From Paludibaculum fermentans (GTDB lineage: Bacteria > Acidobacteriota > Terriglobia > Bryobacterales > Bryobacteraceae): DNA of 64,000 nt. The position numbers were made by a program, and so were the translations under genes. Below are positions 18,269 to 28,300 of this stretch, in pieces. Positions within the stretch are counted from its first letter, which is position 1; every line of letters starts with the position of its first letter. The stretch is from positions 6,339,501 through 6,403,500 of the forward strand of contig NZ_CP063849.1 in assembly GCF_015277775.1 (NCBI RefSeq). Reading direction: 5' to 3'. The notes beneath the pieces are model-generated. The model was not told the DNA's origin and did not search any database. It saw nothing but the letters and a program-made list of their open reading frames with translations.

Positions 18269-19786
18269 ATGCTCACTTTGACGGGCGAGCTGTTACGGCC
18301 AGACGAACTGTGGCGATTCTGCAGGGAGGCGGCTTCCGCGGAAAGCCTATCCATTGAACTGAGCCCCGCCGCCTGGTCTCGCATCGAAGCGGCGGGTGCG
18401 TTCGTCGACCGGTTAGTGGAGTCCGGTGAACGCATTTATGGCGTGAATACCGGCGTGGGCTTTCTACGGAACGTTGTCATTGATCGAGACCGGCTGTCGG
18501 AACTGCAGAAGAATCTGATCCGGTCGCATTGCTGTGGCGTGGGTGAGGAGCTGCCCCGTGCGCTCGTCCTAGCCATGTGGGTCATCGTACTGAACTCGGC
18601 TTGTCGCGGGCACCGGGGGCTGCGGCGACCAACGGTGGAGGCGGCGTTGAAACTACTACAGCATGGGATCTTGGGGTGCGTGCCAGCGCGCGGCAGCGTC
18701 GGCGCTTCCGGTGATCTGGCTCCTTCCGCGCACGCGGCCCTCGCCTTGATCGGGGAAGGGCCATGCACCGTGGTGCGTCAAGGAGAGACCCTTCGAATCC
18801 CGGCTGCACAGGCCCTCGCCGAAGAAGGCTTGCTACCTGCGGACCTCCAACCAAAGGAGGGACTCAGCCTCATGAACGGTACGCAGATGACGACGGCTAT
18901 GGCGGTGTCCGTCTGGTCTGAGGCGAAGAATCTGCTGGAGACTGCCAATCTGGCGACGGCGCTCTCTCTCCTTGGTGTCAAGGGATTCCCATCCGTGTCG
19001 CCAGAGGAGCTATTGATTGCCCACGGCCACCCAGGAACCTTGGAGTGTGGGCGGATGATTCGGGAGTGGCTCCACGATCCCGTACGCCCGATTCACGAGC
19101 CGGATCATCAGCAGGATCCCTACTGCCTCCGCTGCGCGCCGCAAGTTCATGGCGCAGTCCTCGAAGAAGTGGAAGCTACGGAGACGATCCTGGTGAGGGA
19201 GTTGAACTCCTCGGCCGACAACCCCTTGGTCTTCGCAGATCTCGGCAAGGTAGCGCATGGCGGGAACTTCCATGCAATCCAGCCGGCACGCGTCTGTGAT
19301 CGCCTGGCCTCAGCGCTGACGACGCTGGCCGCGATCTCGGAGCGACGCGTCAATCTTGCAATGAATGGCGACCGCACCGGCCTGCCGCATTTCCTGATCT
19401 CTGAGGGTGGACTGAACTCGGGCTTAATGATGGTGCAAACCACCGCGGCGGCTCTCGTAAGCGAGTGCCGGTCATTGAGCTTCCCTGCCAGCACAGACAG
19501 CATCCCCACGAACTGCGACCAGGAAGACCATGTGTCTATGGGACCCATTGCGGCGTTGAAGGCAATGCGAGTTGCTGAAAATGTCCGGTACGTGCTGGCC
19601 ATAGAGCTCCTCACCGCCATCCAGGCGATCGACCTGCGGAAGGTGGAACATCTGCCGCCACGGACCGCGGCCGCCCACCGGATGCTGCGCGAATGTGCGG
19701 ACTTTTTGGCTCAGGATCGGGTGAACTCGCACGACATCGAGGCCATTGCAGCCCTAATAGAGTCAGGCAAACTCTCTCGGTGCTAA
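18269..19786 (+). CDS. MIO-dependent aromatic amino acid/histidine ammonia-lyase (HAL/TAL family)
   Basis: The product is 505 residues from ATG 18269; ATG 18221, overlapping the previous gene by 11 bases, would add 16. I prefer 18269: AGGAGGAG lies just upstream and the N-terminus aligns with the family (LTG..L, then YGVNTGVG). The prosthetic-group triad Ala-Ser-Gly is at 146-148 in GSVGASGDLAPSAH. Also present are NLIRSHCCGVG (Ser-His selectivity pair, found in HAL and in some TAL), YCLRCAPQVHG, and NCDQEDHVSMG. The enzyme removes ammonia from His, Tyr or Phe; substrate is not decided by sequence. No hutU, hutI or hutG is near, so histidine catabolism is unlikely. The KAS III and acyltransferase neighbours favour making an aryl or urocanyl building block. 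Confidence 0.9.
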   Translation: MLTLTGELLRPDELWRFCREAASAESLSIELSPAAWSRIEAAGAFVDRLVESGERIYGVNTGVGFLRNVVIDRDRLSELQKNLIRSHCCGVGEELPRALVLAMWVIVLNSACRGHRGLRRPTVEAALKLLQHGILGCVPARGSVGASGDLAPSAHAALALIGEGPCTVVRQGETLRIPAAQALAEEGLLPADLQPKEGLSLMNGTQMTTAMAVSVWSEAKNLLETANLATALSLLGVKGFPSVSPEELLIAHGHPGTLECGRMIREWLHDPVRPIHEPDHQQDPYCLRCAPQVHGAVLEEVEATETILVRELNSSADNPLVFADLGKVAHGGNFHAIQPARVCDRLASALTTLAAISERRVNLAMNGDRTGLPHFLISEGGLNSGLMMVQTTAAALVSECRSLSFPASTDSIPTNCDQEDHVSMGPIAALKAMRVAENVRYVLAIELLTAIQAIDLRKVEHLPPRTAAAHRMLRECADFLAQDRVNSHDIEAIAALIESGKLSRC

Positions 19787-20557
19787 CGGGATCAGTGACG
19801 CTCCGGGGGCTGCATCAAAACCACGGCAATACCCATAAGAGCCCACCTAAGTCCAACCAGGTGACCGAGTGTTTATGCGCCTGATCCGGTTATTTTCACG
19901 CAGTGCAGGAGAGGCTGCGAAGTAGAATGAGCAGCACTGCATCTTGGCGGAGCTTGGCACTCTTGAATTGGGGTTGGCCCGCCGAATCGGAGTCTCCCGG
20001 ACTCACTGGGCAGTGGAGCAATGGCGATTCCGGAGAGCGGCCCTCAAAAGCTGCCAACAGTCGGAGTCTGATAGACGGAAACTCACAGATTCGTTGGCGT
20101 CTTCCGGCGCTATTCCCATTCCAGACCGAATTGCAGGTTTGTGCCACAGGATCGAGTTCCATTTGCGTTGTGACACAGTGAACTACCGGATCCAGTGGTG
20201 GCAGAGGCATGTAGAAGGGCCAACTCGTCTGGAATCCGATCTTTGGGGTCGGAATCTGCAAGCGTCGATTGTTTGACCTCCTGCTATGAGGGCATGCGGT
20301 CGCGGGCAGGATTCCATGATCGACTGCACGGACAAAGCGAGGTCGGTTCGCGCGCCGTATTGCATTTATTCTATTGGCTTTACCCGCGGCTCTCATAGCA
20401 TCAAAGCCACGGTCCAGAGCTTTTCTGTTGTCACAGTTGTAACGAGCAACGGCTGACAAACTGGCCCAAGCACCGTGTTTTTGAGGGGTTTTGACACAGT
20501 CCTGCTGTGCCCGGGAGAGAGCCTCGAACGACTAACAGGTGTAGAATCAACCAGTTA
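19787..20557. other. Right end of the island, no supported gene
   Basis: These 771 bases lie between the ammonia-lyase and tRNA-Val. Frames on both strands (for example 19944-20276 plus, 19896-20459 minus) overlap one another, lack ribosome-binding sites and show no domain. An integrase is often found here in tRNA islands; none is recognisable, although a decayed one cannot be excluded. Confidence 0.5.
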
Positions 20558-20603
20558 TGGTGGGCGGTGAGGGACTTGAACCCCCGACTTCCTGCTTGTA
20601 AGG
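20558..20603 (-). repeat. Right 46-bp attachment-site repeat (3' half of the intact tRNA-Val)
   Basis: It is identical to 6175-6220. It starts exactly at the encoded CCA end of the tRNA and runs to the 5' strand of the anticodon stem, the usual crossover zone of tRNA-targeting tyrosine recombinases. Confidence 0.85.
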
Positions 20604-20634
20604 CAGGCGCTCTAACCAGCTGAGCTAACCGCCC
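20558..20634 (-). tRNA. tRNA-Val(UAC)
   Basis: The minus strand folds as a complete cloverleaf. The acceptor GGGCGGT pairs with ACCGCCC, followed by discriminator A and an encoded CCA. The D-arm has GCTC/GAGC with AGCTGGTTA; the anticodon stem CCTGC/GCAGG encloses loop CTTACAA (anticodon TAC, reading GUA Val); the T-arm contains GGTTCAAGTCC. It is 77 bases with CCA. It is also the integration target of the neighbouring island, whose insertion kept the gene intact. Confidence 0.97.
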
Positions 20635-20672
20635 GCAACTTTTATCTTACCGCGTACGGGCCCGGCGGCCAA

Positions 20673-21692
20673 TCAGTTGCCGATGTAGCGGGAATACAGG
20701 CTGCGGGCCAGGCCTGGATCCTGCGTCCCCTTGATGATCGCCCGTCCGTCCGGGAAAATCGTCATCTCATACGGCTGCACGACAAAGCGGAGTGCGAAGC
20801 CGTTCGACCGGACCTGCCCCAACGGCGACAGGCTGGCGGCAAGCGCATCGAGGTCCAGCGGGCGGCGGCGGTCGTGGATCTGCACCGCGTTGCGGCCGCA
20901 GAGGCTGATGGGTACACGGTCTTCGCCGTGCAGATGGCGGCAGGTGCGCGCTCCTCCGCACGCGGGACAGGCGGGATCCGCTGAGGGCATGGCTACCTGG
21001 CGGATGACACCGGTCCAGGCATCGAAGGTCGAGATGCGGGGCTCCACTTCCTGGCCGCAGAGCAGGCGCAGGGCCAGCGAGACCTGCCAGGACGCCACCA
21101 GACTTGTGATGGTATTCAGCACACCGGCGGTGTCGCAGGTGGGTTGGGCTCCGCTGGGCGGTTCCGGGTAGATGCACTCGAAACAGGCGGATCGACCGGG
21201 CAGGATCGGCATGGCGAGGCCATAGGTCCCCACGGCTCCACCATAAATCCACGGTATGGCGCGGTCGACGGCGTAGTCGTTGAGCAGATACCGGGTTTCG
21301 AAGTTGTCGGTACCGTCCAGGATGAGCGAGGCGGGCTGCAACAGGTCGTGGATGTTGCCCGCGGTCAGGTCGTCCACCAGGGCCTCGGCTCGGACGCCGG
21401 AGTTGATCCGGCCAATGGCACGGGCGGCGGCCACCGCTTTGGGTAGAGCTTCGCGGGCATCGGCTTCCTCATAGAGCCATTGGCGCTGCAGGTTGCTGAG
21501 TTCGACGAAGTCGCGGTCAACCAGCAGGATGCGGCCGACGCCAGCGCGGGCCAGGGCGCCGGCGTGGAAGGCGCCCAGCGCTCCACAGCCGACGACGGCA
21601 ACACAGGCGTCGAGCAGAAGCTGTTGGCCTGGTGCGCCGATGCCGGGCAAAAGGATCTGGCGGCTGTAGCGGTCGCGCTCGGAATCAGTCAT
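20673..21692 (-). CDS. ThiF/MoeB/HesA-family sulfur-carrier adenylyltransferase
   Basis: The product is 339 residues. The E1-like Rossmann fold begins YSRQILLPGIGAPGQQLL and has the nucleotide loop GCGALGAFHAGALARAG. Also present are the DRD..ELSNLQRQ segment and the catalytic aspartate in LDGTDNFETRY. Zinc cysteines occur as CFEC and CPAC. The enzyme should adenylate the C-terminal glycine of a ThiS- or MoaD-like carrier. Residues 265-339 (SLCGRNAVQIHDRR through YSRYIG) form an extra C-terminal domain in place of rhodanese. No carrier gene adjoins; moaA is 35 kb away. ThiF versus MoeB cannot be decided. It is divergent from the Omp85 gene, 42 bases away. Confidence 0.88.
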   Translation of the reverse strand: MTDSERDRYSRQILLPGIGAPGQQLLLDACVAVVGCGALGAFHAGALARAGVGRILLVDRDFVELSNLQRQWLYEEADAREALPKAVAAARAIGRINSGVRAEALVDDLTAGNIHDLLQPASLILDGTDNFETRYLLNDYAVDRAIPWIYGGAVGTYGLAMPILPGRSACFECIYPEPPSGAQPTCDTAGVLNTITSLVASWQVSLALRLLCGQEVEPRISTFDAWTGVIRQVAMPSADPACPACGGARTCRHLHGEDRVPISLCGRNAVQIHDRRRPLDLDALAASLSPLGQVRSNGFALRFVVQPYEMTIFPDGRAIIKGTQDPGLARSLYSRYIGN

Positions 21693-21734
21693 CAGTCAAA
21701 ATCGTAGCAACCAAGGCTGTTAAGATGACAGTGT

Positions 21735-24671
21735 GTGACTCAGCCTAGGCTCTGGACGGCATTGCTGACGTGTCTGTTGGCGGGTGCGGCTCCAATGTGG
21801 GGCGGTGAAGACCTGTCGCCTTTTTACGGCAAAACGATTGAGTCGATCCGGTTCGAGCCTGAGAAACAACCTCTTTCCAACGAACAACTTGCGCTGTTGA
21901 TTGGGCTGAAGGCCGGCGACACGCTGGCCGAACTGCCACTCAGCAAGGCCATTGAACGGCTGTGGACGAGCGGCCGCTACGTTGATATTGTGGCCGAAGG
22001 CGAGGCGAAGGGCGCCGGAGTTGAGCTTACCTTCGTCACAACCTGGGCCTCCTTCGTCAGCCGCGTGACCGTTGAGGGTGTGCCCGAACCGCCCAATCCG
22101 GCTCAGTTGACCAACGCCACAAAGCTGGGTCTCGGCGACCCCTTCGAGGACAGCTTGCTGCCGGGCGCGGAGAGCAGCCTCCAGGATGTGCTGCGCAACA
22201 ACGGCTTCTACACCGCGACGATCCGGCATGAGACCAGCTCGCGGCCCGAGACGGAGGAGACCGACATCCGGTTCTACATCCAGCCGGGTCCTCGCGCCAA
22301 ACTGACCAGGCCGGTCTTTGAAGGTGAGCCGGCGATGAGCGAAAAAAAGCTTATCCGGCTGACGAACTTCCAGCGCTGGTACGGCTTGCGCGGCTGGAAA
22401 GACATGGACGGCCGGCGGGTGCAGCGCGCGGTGGAGAAGATGCGCGACGCGTATCTGAAGACAGAGCACCTGGAAGCCACCATCCGCATCGCCTCGGTAG
22501 ACTACGATCCAAAATCCATCACCGTCACGCCGCACTTCCTGATTCATGCGGGCCCCAGCGTGTTCGTGAAGACGGAGGGAGCGAAGATTTCCAAGGGCCA
22601 GTTGCGCAGACTGCTGCCGATCTATCAGGAGCGCACGGTGGACCGCGAATTGCTTCTGGAAGGACAGATGAATCTGGAGCGCTACTTCGAGGCCCAGGGC
22701 TTCTACGACGCGAAGGTCACATACTCGCTGGCCGACCCGACGCCCGAAGGCGCGCAAACCATCCAGTTCCGCATCCAGAAGGGCCCACGGTACCGCCTGG
22801 TTCACTTGGATGTCGGCGGCAACAAGTACTTCGACCAACAGACCATCCGCGAGCGTCTGGGGATGATCCCAGCCCGTTTTCCGCGCTACCGCCGCGGCCA
22901 GTTCAGCCAGCAACTGATGGAACAGGATGAAGCCTCGATCCTGGATCTCTATCGCTCGAACGGCTTCCGCGATGCGGAAGTGAAGTCGGTCGTGGAACGC
23001 GGCTTCAAGGGGAAAGCGACTGACCTGGGCGTGACCCTGGCGATCACCGAAGGCGCCCAGTGGTTCGTCACGGACCTGGAATTGACTGGCGTCGATCTTC
23101 AACTTCTGGACGTCATCAAGGCATTTCTCGCCTCCACACCGGGGCAGCCCTACTCCGTGGCGAGCGTAGCCGCCGATCGGGACAACGTTCTCAATTGGTA
23201 CTTCAACAACGGCTACCCGGACGCCACCTTCGACGCGTCGGTGGTGGTGGCCGACGAACCCAATCGAATCATCTTGAAATACGCCGTGACGGAAGGCCGC
23301 CGCAATTTTGTGCGCGACATCCTGGTCAGCGGCTTGAAGGCCACACGCCCGGACCTCGTGAACCATCGGTTGGCGGTGGCGCCAGGGCAGCCGCTGTCGC
23401 AGGGCAGCATCGTCGAGACACAGCGGCGGTTGTACGATCTCGGTATCTTCGCCAAGGTCGACGTCGCCGTTCAGAACCCGGACGGCCGTGAGCGCGACAA
23501 GTATGTCCTGCTGCAGGTGGAAGAGGCCAAGAAGTACTCGCTGAATCTCGGCTTCGGCGCCGAGTTCGGGCGCATCGGCGGCGGCAGCAATAGTTTCGAT
23601 TCGCCGGCCGGAGCTTCCGGCTTCTCACCGCGAGGGCAGATCGGCCTGACGCGCTCGAACATCTTCGGGCTGGCGCATACCGCCAGCGCCACCATCCGAG
23701 TGTCCAGCATCCAGCAGCGCCTGTTGGCCAGCTACCTGGCTCCGCAGTTCCTGGGAAACGAGAATTTCAATCTCACCTTCAGTTCGCTGGTTGACCGTTC
23801 GCGTGACGTGCGCACCTACACTTCAAACCGTTCGGAGAGCTCGGTTCAGTTGGGCCAGAAGGTGAGCCGCGGCATTACGATGCAGTATCGTGCGACGGCG
23901 CGCTTTGTCTTCATCGACAGGAATTCCCTGAAGATTGACCCGACCCTGATTCCCATCTACTCTCAGCCGGTGAAGACGATCGCCGCCTCCGCTTCCTTCA
24001 TCCAGGACCATCGTGACGATCCGCTGGACGCGCGCCGCGGCTTCTACAACACGCTGGACGCGGGCTATGCCGTGCCGTTCTCCGGAACAAGCACCAACTA
24101 CTTCCGCCTGGTGGCGAAGAATTCGACCTACCATCCGCTGCGCCGTGAAGTCGTGATCGCCCGGACCACCTCGTTCGGCTGGCTGCACAACCTGGACAAT
24201 GAACCCGTGCCGCTGCCCGAAAACTTCTATGCCGGCGGCGCCTCCACCCATCGCGGCTTCCCTGATAACCAGGCCGGCCCGCGCGATCTGGTTACCGGCT
24301 ACCCCATCGGCGGGGCGGCTTTCCTGTTCTTCCAGCACGAACTGCGCTTCCCGCTGGTTGGCACCAATCTGACCGGCGTGCTCTTCCACGACATGGGCAA
24401 CGTGTTCTCGTCCTTCGATAACATCTCGTTCCGCTACCGTCAGAAGAACCAGCAGGATTTCGACTACACAGTGCAGGCGATGGGCTTCGGCTTCCGCATC
24501 AAAACGCCGGTGGGCCCCCTGCGGCTGGATTTGGCCTATGCTCCGAACACTCCGCGATTCGTGGGTTTCGTGGGCAGCCGCGACGATCTGATCAACGGCA
24601 CGGGGCAATATAACGTGCCGCAACGGGTGAGCCGCTTCCAGTGGCATTTCTCCATCGGGCAGGCCTTCTAA
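21735..24671 (+). CDS. Omp85-family outer membrane assembly protein (BamA/TamA type)
   Basis: The product is 978 residues. A GTG start leads into a signal peptide (LWTALLTCLLAGAAPMWG). About 570 residues follow that can hold roughly seven POTRA-like repeats (for example YGKTIESIRFEPEKQPL, FVSRVTVEGVPEPPNPAQL, RYRLVHLDVGGNKYFDQQ, NFVRDILVSGLKATRPDLV). The barrel starts near 597 (KKYSLNLGFGAEFG). The lid-loop arginine motif is present (GGASTHRGFPDNQAGPRD), and the chain ends in FQWHFSIGQAF with a C-terminal aromatic. It is longer than classical BamA (about 800). The SurA-like protein and TamB directly downstream suggest a TamA-like partner role, though BamA function is equally possible. Confidence 0.93.
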   Translation: MTQPRLWTALLTCLLAGAAPMWGGEDLSPFYGKTIESIRFEPEKQPLSNEQLALLIGLKAGDTLAELPLSKAIERLWTSGRYVDIVAEGEAKGAGVELTFVTTWASFVSRVTVEGVPEPPNPAQLTNATKLGLGDPFEDSLLPGAESSLQDVLRNNGFYTATIRHETSSRPETEETDIRFYIQPGPRAKLTRPVFEGEPAMSEKKLIRLTNFQRWYGLRGWKDMDGRRVQRAVEKMRDAYLKTEHLEATIRIASVDYDPKSITVTPHFLIHAGPSVFVKTEGAKISKGQLRRLLPIYQERTVDRELLLEGQMNLERYFEAQGFYDAKVTYSLADPTPEGAQTIQFRIQKGPRYRLVHLDVGGNKYFDQQTIRERLGMIPARFPRYRRGQFSQQLMEQDEASILDLYRSNGFRDAEVKSVVERGFKGKATDLGVTLAITEGAQWFVTDLELTGVDLQLLDVIKAFLASTPGQPYSVASVAADRDNVLNWYFNNGYPDATFDASVVVADEPNRIILKYAVTEGRRNFVRDILVSGLKATRPDLVNHRLAVAPGQPLSQGSIVETQRRLYDLGIFAKVDVAVQNPDGRERDKYVLLQVEEAKKYSLNLGFGAEFGRIGGGSNSFDSPAGASGFSPRGQIGLTRSNIFGLAHTASATIRVSSIQQRLLASYLAPQFLGNENFNLTFSSLVDRSRDVRTYTSNRSESSVQLGQKVSRGITMQYRATARFVFIDRNSLKIDPTLIPIYSQPVKTIAASASFIQDHRDDPLDARRGFYNTLDAGYAVPFSGTSTNYFRLVAKNSTYHPLRREVVIARTTSFGWLHNLDNEPVPLPENFYAGGASTHRGFPDNQAGPRDLVTGYPIGGAAFLFFQHELRFPLVGTNLTGVLFHDMGNVFSSFDNISFRYRQKNQQDFDYTVQAMGFGFRIKTPVGPLRLDLAYAPNTPRFVGFVGSRDDLINGTGQYNVPQRVSRFQWHFSIGQAF

Positions 24672-24675
24672 CGCC

Positions 24676-25344
24676 ATGCTGAGACGCGCGCTAACGATAC
24701 TGGTGCTGGCCGGCAGCCTGCGGGCTGAAAAGGTCGTGCTCGACCGCGTGGCGGCGGCGGCCGGGCAGCAGGTAGTGACGCTCAGCGCCATCCGGCGGCA
24801 CCTGCGCATCCTGGCGCTGGTCGACAACAGCCCGCTGGAAGATACACCCGAGGCGCGCCGCAAAGCGGCCGACCGGCTCATCGACCAGGCGCTCATCCAT
24901 CGCGAAATCGAGCTCAGCCGGTATGCCGCGCCCACGCGAGCTGAAGCCGAGGCGCGCATCCAGGATTTCATCAAGCAGCGCAACGTGACACAGCAGCAGT
25001 ATGAGGCCCTGCTGGCTCGCTACGGTTTCAACGAGGACGACTTCACGGCGGAAGTGCTGTGGCGTATCAGTGTGACGCGCTTCATCGACTTCCGGTTCTC
25101 ACCGGGCGTCCAGATCTCCGACGACGAGATCAAGAAATACTACACCAGCGAATTCGTGCCGCAGTTCCGTCGGCGGGCCCCCGACGCGCCCACACCACCG
25201 CTGGACGACGTGCGCGATCAGGTTGCCCAGGTGCTGATGCTCCGCAAGACCAACTTAGCTGTGGATCAGTGGCTGGCACAGATGCGGGCGACCGTGAAGG
25301 TGCGTTACTTCGACGCCGTGCTGGGCGCGGAGGCGAGTAAATGA
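24676..25344 (+). CDS. SurA N-terminal-domain periplasmic chaperone-like protein lacking a PPIase domain
   Basis: The product is 222 residues. A short signal sequence (MLRRALTILVLAGSLRA) is followed by the SurA/PpiC N-terminal helical pattern (DRVAAAAGQQVVTLSAIRRH, then AADRLIDQALIHREIE). No parvulin domain follows; the C-terminus (RDQVAQVLMLRKTNLAVDQWL) matches the usual closing helix. It presumably escorts outer-membrane proteins to the Omp85 protein encoded four bases upstream. It overlaps the TamB gene by ATGA. Confidence 0.82.
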   Translation: MLRRALTILVLAGSLRAEKVVLDRVAAAAGQQVVTLSAIRRHLRILALVDNSPLEDTPEARRKAADRLIDQALIHREIELSRYAAPTRAEAEARIQDFIKQRNVTQQQYEALLARYGFNEDDFTAEVLWRISVTRFIDFRFSPGVQISDDEIKKYYTSEFVPQFRRRAPDAPTPPLDDVRDQVAQVLMLRKTNLAVDQWLAQMRATVKVRYFDAVLGAEASK

Positions 25345-28300
25345 GCCGGCGCCTGAAGTGGATCCTGGCGACGGTGGTGCTGCTCCTGGCCGGGCTGTCC
25401 GCAGGAATCGTGCTCGTATTGCGCAGCGATTGGCTGCGTGAGAAGCTGCGGGCTTCCATCGTCGAGGAGGTGGAGCGCGCGTCAGGCGGCCAGGCGACCC
25501 TGAAGTCATTCGACTTTGATTGGGGTACGATGACCGCCCGTACCGGTGAGTTCACCCTGCGCGGGAAAGAAGCGCAGGAGCAGGCTCCTCTCTTCCAGGC
25601 CGACCGGATTCAGCTGGGTCTCACCGTCCTTTCGTGGATTGGACGCGACGTCCGGCTAAACGACCTGACGGTGGAGAAGCCGCGCATCCACATCTATGTG
25701 GCCCAGGATGGCACCACGAACCTGCCCGAGCCCAAGCTGAAGAAGACCGGCGGCAATGCCGTCCAGGATCTCATCGCCCTCAAGATCGGCAAGCTGAACG
25801 TACGCGATGGGTTGTTGGAGTTCGACTCCAAGGCCATTCCCTTCTCTGTGGTGGCGGAAGGATTGAATGCGACCCTGACCTACGACATGGTGAAGCCGCG
25901 CTACAAGGCCGCAATTTCGGCCCGCGCGCTGCGCCTGCCGGATGGCCTGGCTCCGCAGTTGGAAGCGACCGCTCTGCTGGAGGCCAACCAACTGGAGATC
26001 GAACGGGCACGGTTGAGCCTGGGCGACTCCTGGCTGGAAGCATCCGGGCCGCTCAAGGACTTCAAGAACCTCTCGGGTGATCTGAAGTTCAAAGGGTCCG
26101 TGCTGATGCGGGACATACCCGGCAGCCCCGTCCAGGAAGGCTTTGCTGTGGCCGAAGGTACGGCGCTCTTCGGCCCCGATCGCACCCCCTTGGTACAAGG
26201 CACTATCCGGCTGGAACAGGCCGGCTACACGGCGAAGGGCGTCAGGCTGAGAAACGTCAGCGCGGCGTCGAAGTTTGAACTCACTCCGTCGCTGTTGATC
26301 CTCACCGGACTGGGTGTCAGAAGCCCTTACGGTGCCTGGAATGGCGCCGGAGAACTGCGCGACTGGAAGCTCTTCCATCTGAAGGGAGACTTGACGGCGG
26401 TAGCGCTGGATCTGGTGCAGGCCGCGGTTCTGGACCAGCCCTATGCCTGGGACGGCAGCTTGCGCGGACCGGTCGAGGTGTCGGGAGAGATCACCTCCGC
26501 CGGCGTCGCCCATTTATTGGCGAAGGTGGCATTGGATGTCGCGCCGAAGGAGGGCGACCTGCCGGTTTCGGGCCGCATCGAGGCCGCGTGGAATCAGGAT
26601 AGCGGCAAGTTGGACCTGGGCGCCTCACACCTCGAAACGCAATCGGCTCGAGTGAACTTCCAGGGGACGTTGGGCGAGCGGTTGGAAGTGGGTTTGTTCG
26701 CATCCCGGCTGCACGATCTGGATCCCGTCATCGGGCTGCTGCTCAGGGAAGACGGTTACCGGTTGCCCATCAGTCTGGAAGATGGCGAAGCACGCGTGAA
26801 TGCGGTGGTGAGCGGCGACCTGAAGGATCCGCGCCTTCAGGGCCACGTTTCGATGACGAATGCTGTCTACGAGTCCGTCCTGTTCCAGCGCGTCGCCGCC
26901 GAGTTCCAGCTTTCCCGCGGCCGTCTGGAACTGACCGCGATGGAGCTGCGGCGCAACGAGGCGGCCACCAGCGGCCATCTGGCGCTCGGCCTGAAGAATT
27001 GGGTGCCCGGCTCGGACAGTGTGCTCGATGGCGCCTTTGACCTGAAAAACGCCAAATTGATTGACCTGTTGCAGGTCGCCAAAATCACCGCGCCCATCCA
27101 GGGCGGGCTGGCCGGTGCGGTCACCCTGGGCGGAACCCTGGGCCAACCCGTGGGGTCGTTGAACTTCACGTTGACCGGGGTCGACTGGCAGGAAGAGAAG
27201 TTCGACCGCATCGCCGGCAATCTCCAGCTGAAACCGGGCGGCGCGCTGCAGGGCGCGGCGGACCTCGACCAGATGCACTTGTCCCTGGCCGGCCAGTATC
27301 AGCACCCCAACGGCAATTTCCGGGCCGGTGAACTGAACCTGACGATGCAGTCCAGTGGGCTGCAACTCCGCGACTCGGAACGGGCGATGACGATCCGGCC
27401 CGGTCTGGACGGCGACGTCAAGGCTGAGTTGCGCACCCGCGTCAGCATTGAGGACGGAACGCCGCTCCTGCGTGCCCTCGACGGCGCGCTGGCCATTCGC
27501 GGGCTCCGCATCGGAGGCCGCCAGCTCGGCGAACTGCTAGTGAACGGCACCACTTCCAGTGGACAACTGACTGTCACGGCCAGCCTCAATCTGCCCGGCA
27601 GCAAAGTGGAAGGAGATGCGACCATACAGCTCTCCGGCGACTATGCGTCGAAGGGCACATTCCGCTCCCCACGCCTGCCGTTCCGCCTTATCAAGGATCT
27701 CACCTCCAGTTCGGCCGACCCGTCAAAGGACGAGCCCTGGCCGGCGCGTGGTTTCATCGAAGGATCCGTCGCCTGGCAGGCGCCGCTGACCGACCCGCGC
27801 AAGGGCTCGGCCGTCATTACAGTGAAGACCCTGCAGGTGCGCCCACGCGACGCCCAGCCATTGGAAACGCAGGTCGACACTAACGATATGACACTGCGGA
27901 ACGACGGCCCGCTGGTGATCGAGGTGGATGCGAACTCGGCCCGTTTCAAGTCGGCCAAGGTGACCGCGCTGGACACCAGCCTGGCGCTCTCCGGGGCGTA
28001 TCTTTTCCCGGCTAAGAATCCGTGGAACCTGAACGTCAAGGGCTCGGCGAACCTGGCGATTCTGGGCAGCTTCCGGCCCGATCTCATATCCACCGGCGTG
28101 GCGGAGATTGACGCCTCCGTGCGTGGCACGGCCGCCGATCCCCAGTTGAGCGGCCGCATGACCATCCAAAAGGCCTCATTCTTCCTCAAGGATCTGCCCA
28201 ACGGGATTGAGAATGCGAGCGGCACCGTCTACTTCGAGAAGAATCGCGCCAACATCGAACAGCTCACCGGCCAGACCGGCGGCGGCAAGTTCTCTGTAAA

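Larger units (their letters stand above)
6175..20603. mobile_element. Candidate genomic island or integrated plasmid at tRNA-Val(UAC)
   Basis: A 46-bp exact direct repeat bounds this segment (6175-6220 and 20558-20603). The right copy is the 3' half of an intact tRNA-Val gene, from the 5' strand of the anticodon stem through the encoded CCA; the left copy is the same piece alone. This is the signature left by tyrosine-recombinase integration into a tRNA 3' half. The left end carries a plasmid-type RepA_C gene. The cargo includes an FHA-sigma54 regulator, a Ser/Thr kinase, two unknown proteins visibly richer in A/T than the flanks (about 12450-15700), and a KAS III/acyltransferase/ammonia-lyase operon. 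No integrase, relaxase or transposase is recognisable, so the element is either degraded or mobilised in trans. Confidence 0.7.

Noticed and set aside
19896-20459. Minus-strand 187-residue frame, and overlapping plus-strand frames, next to tRNA-Val where an integrase might be expected
   Set aside because: Composition is not protein-like, no domain or ribosome-binding site is present, and the frames compete with each other.
21720-23366. Long minus-strand frame opposite the Omp85 gene
   Set aside because: Antisense shadow; rich in Arg, Gln, His and Ala with no domain, while the plus strand has clear POTRA and barrel motifs.
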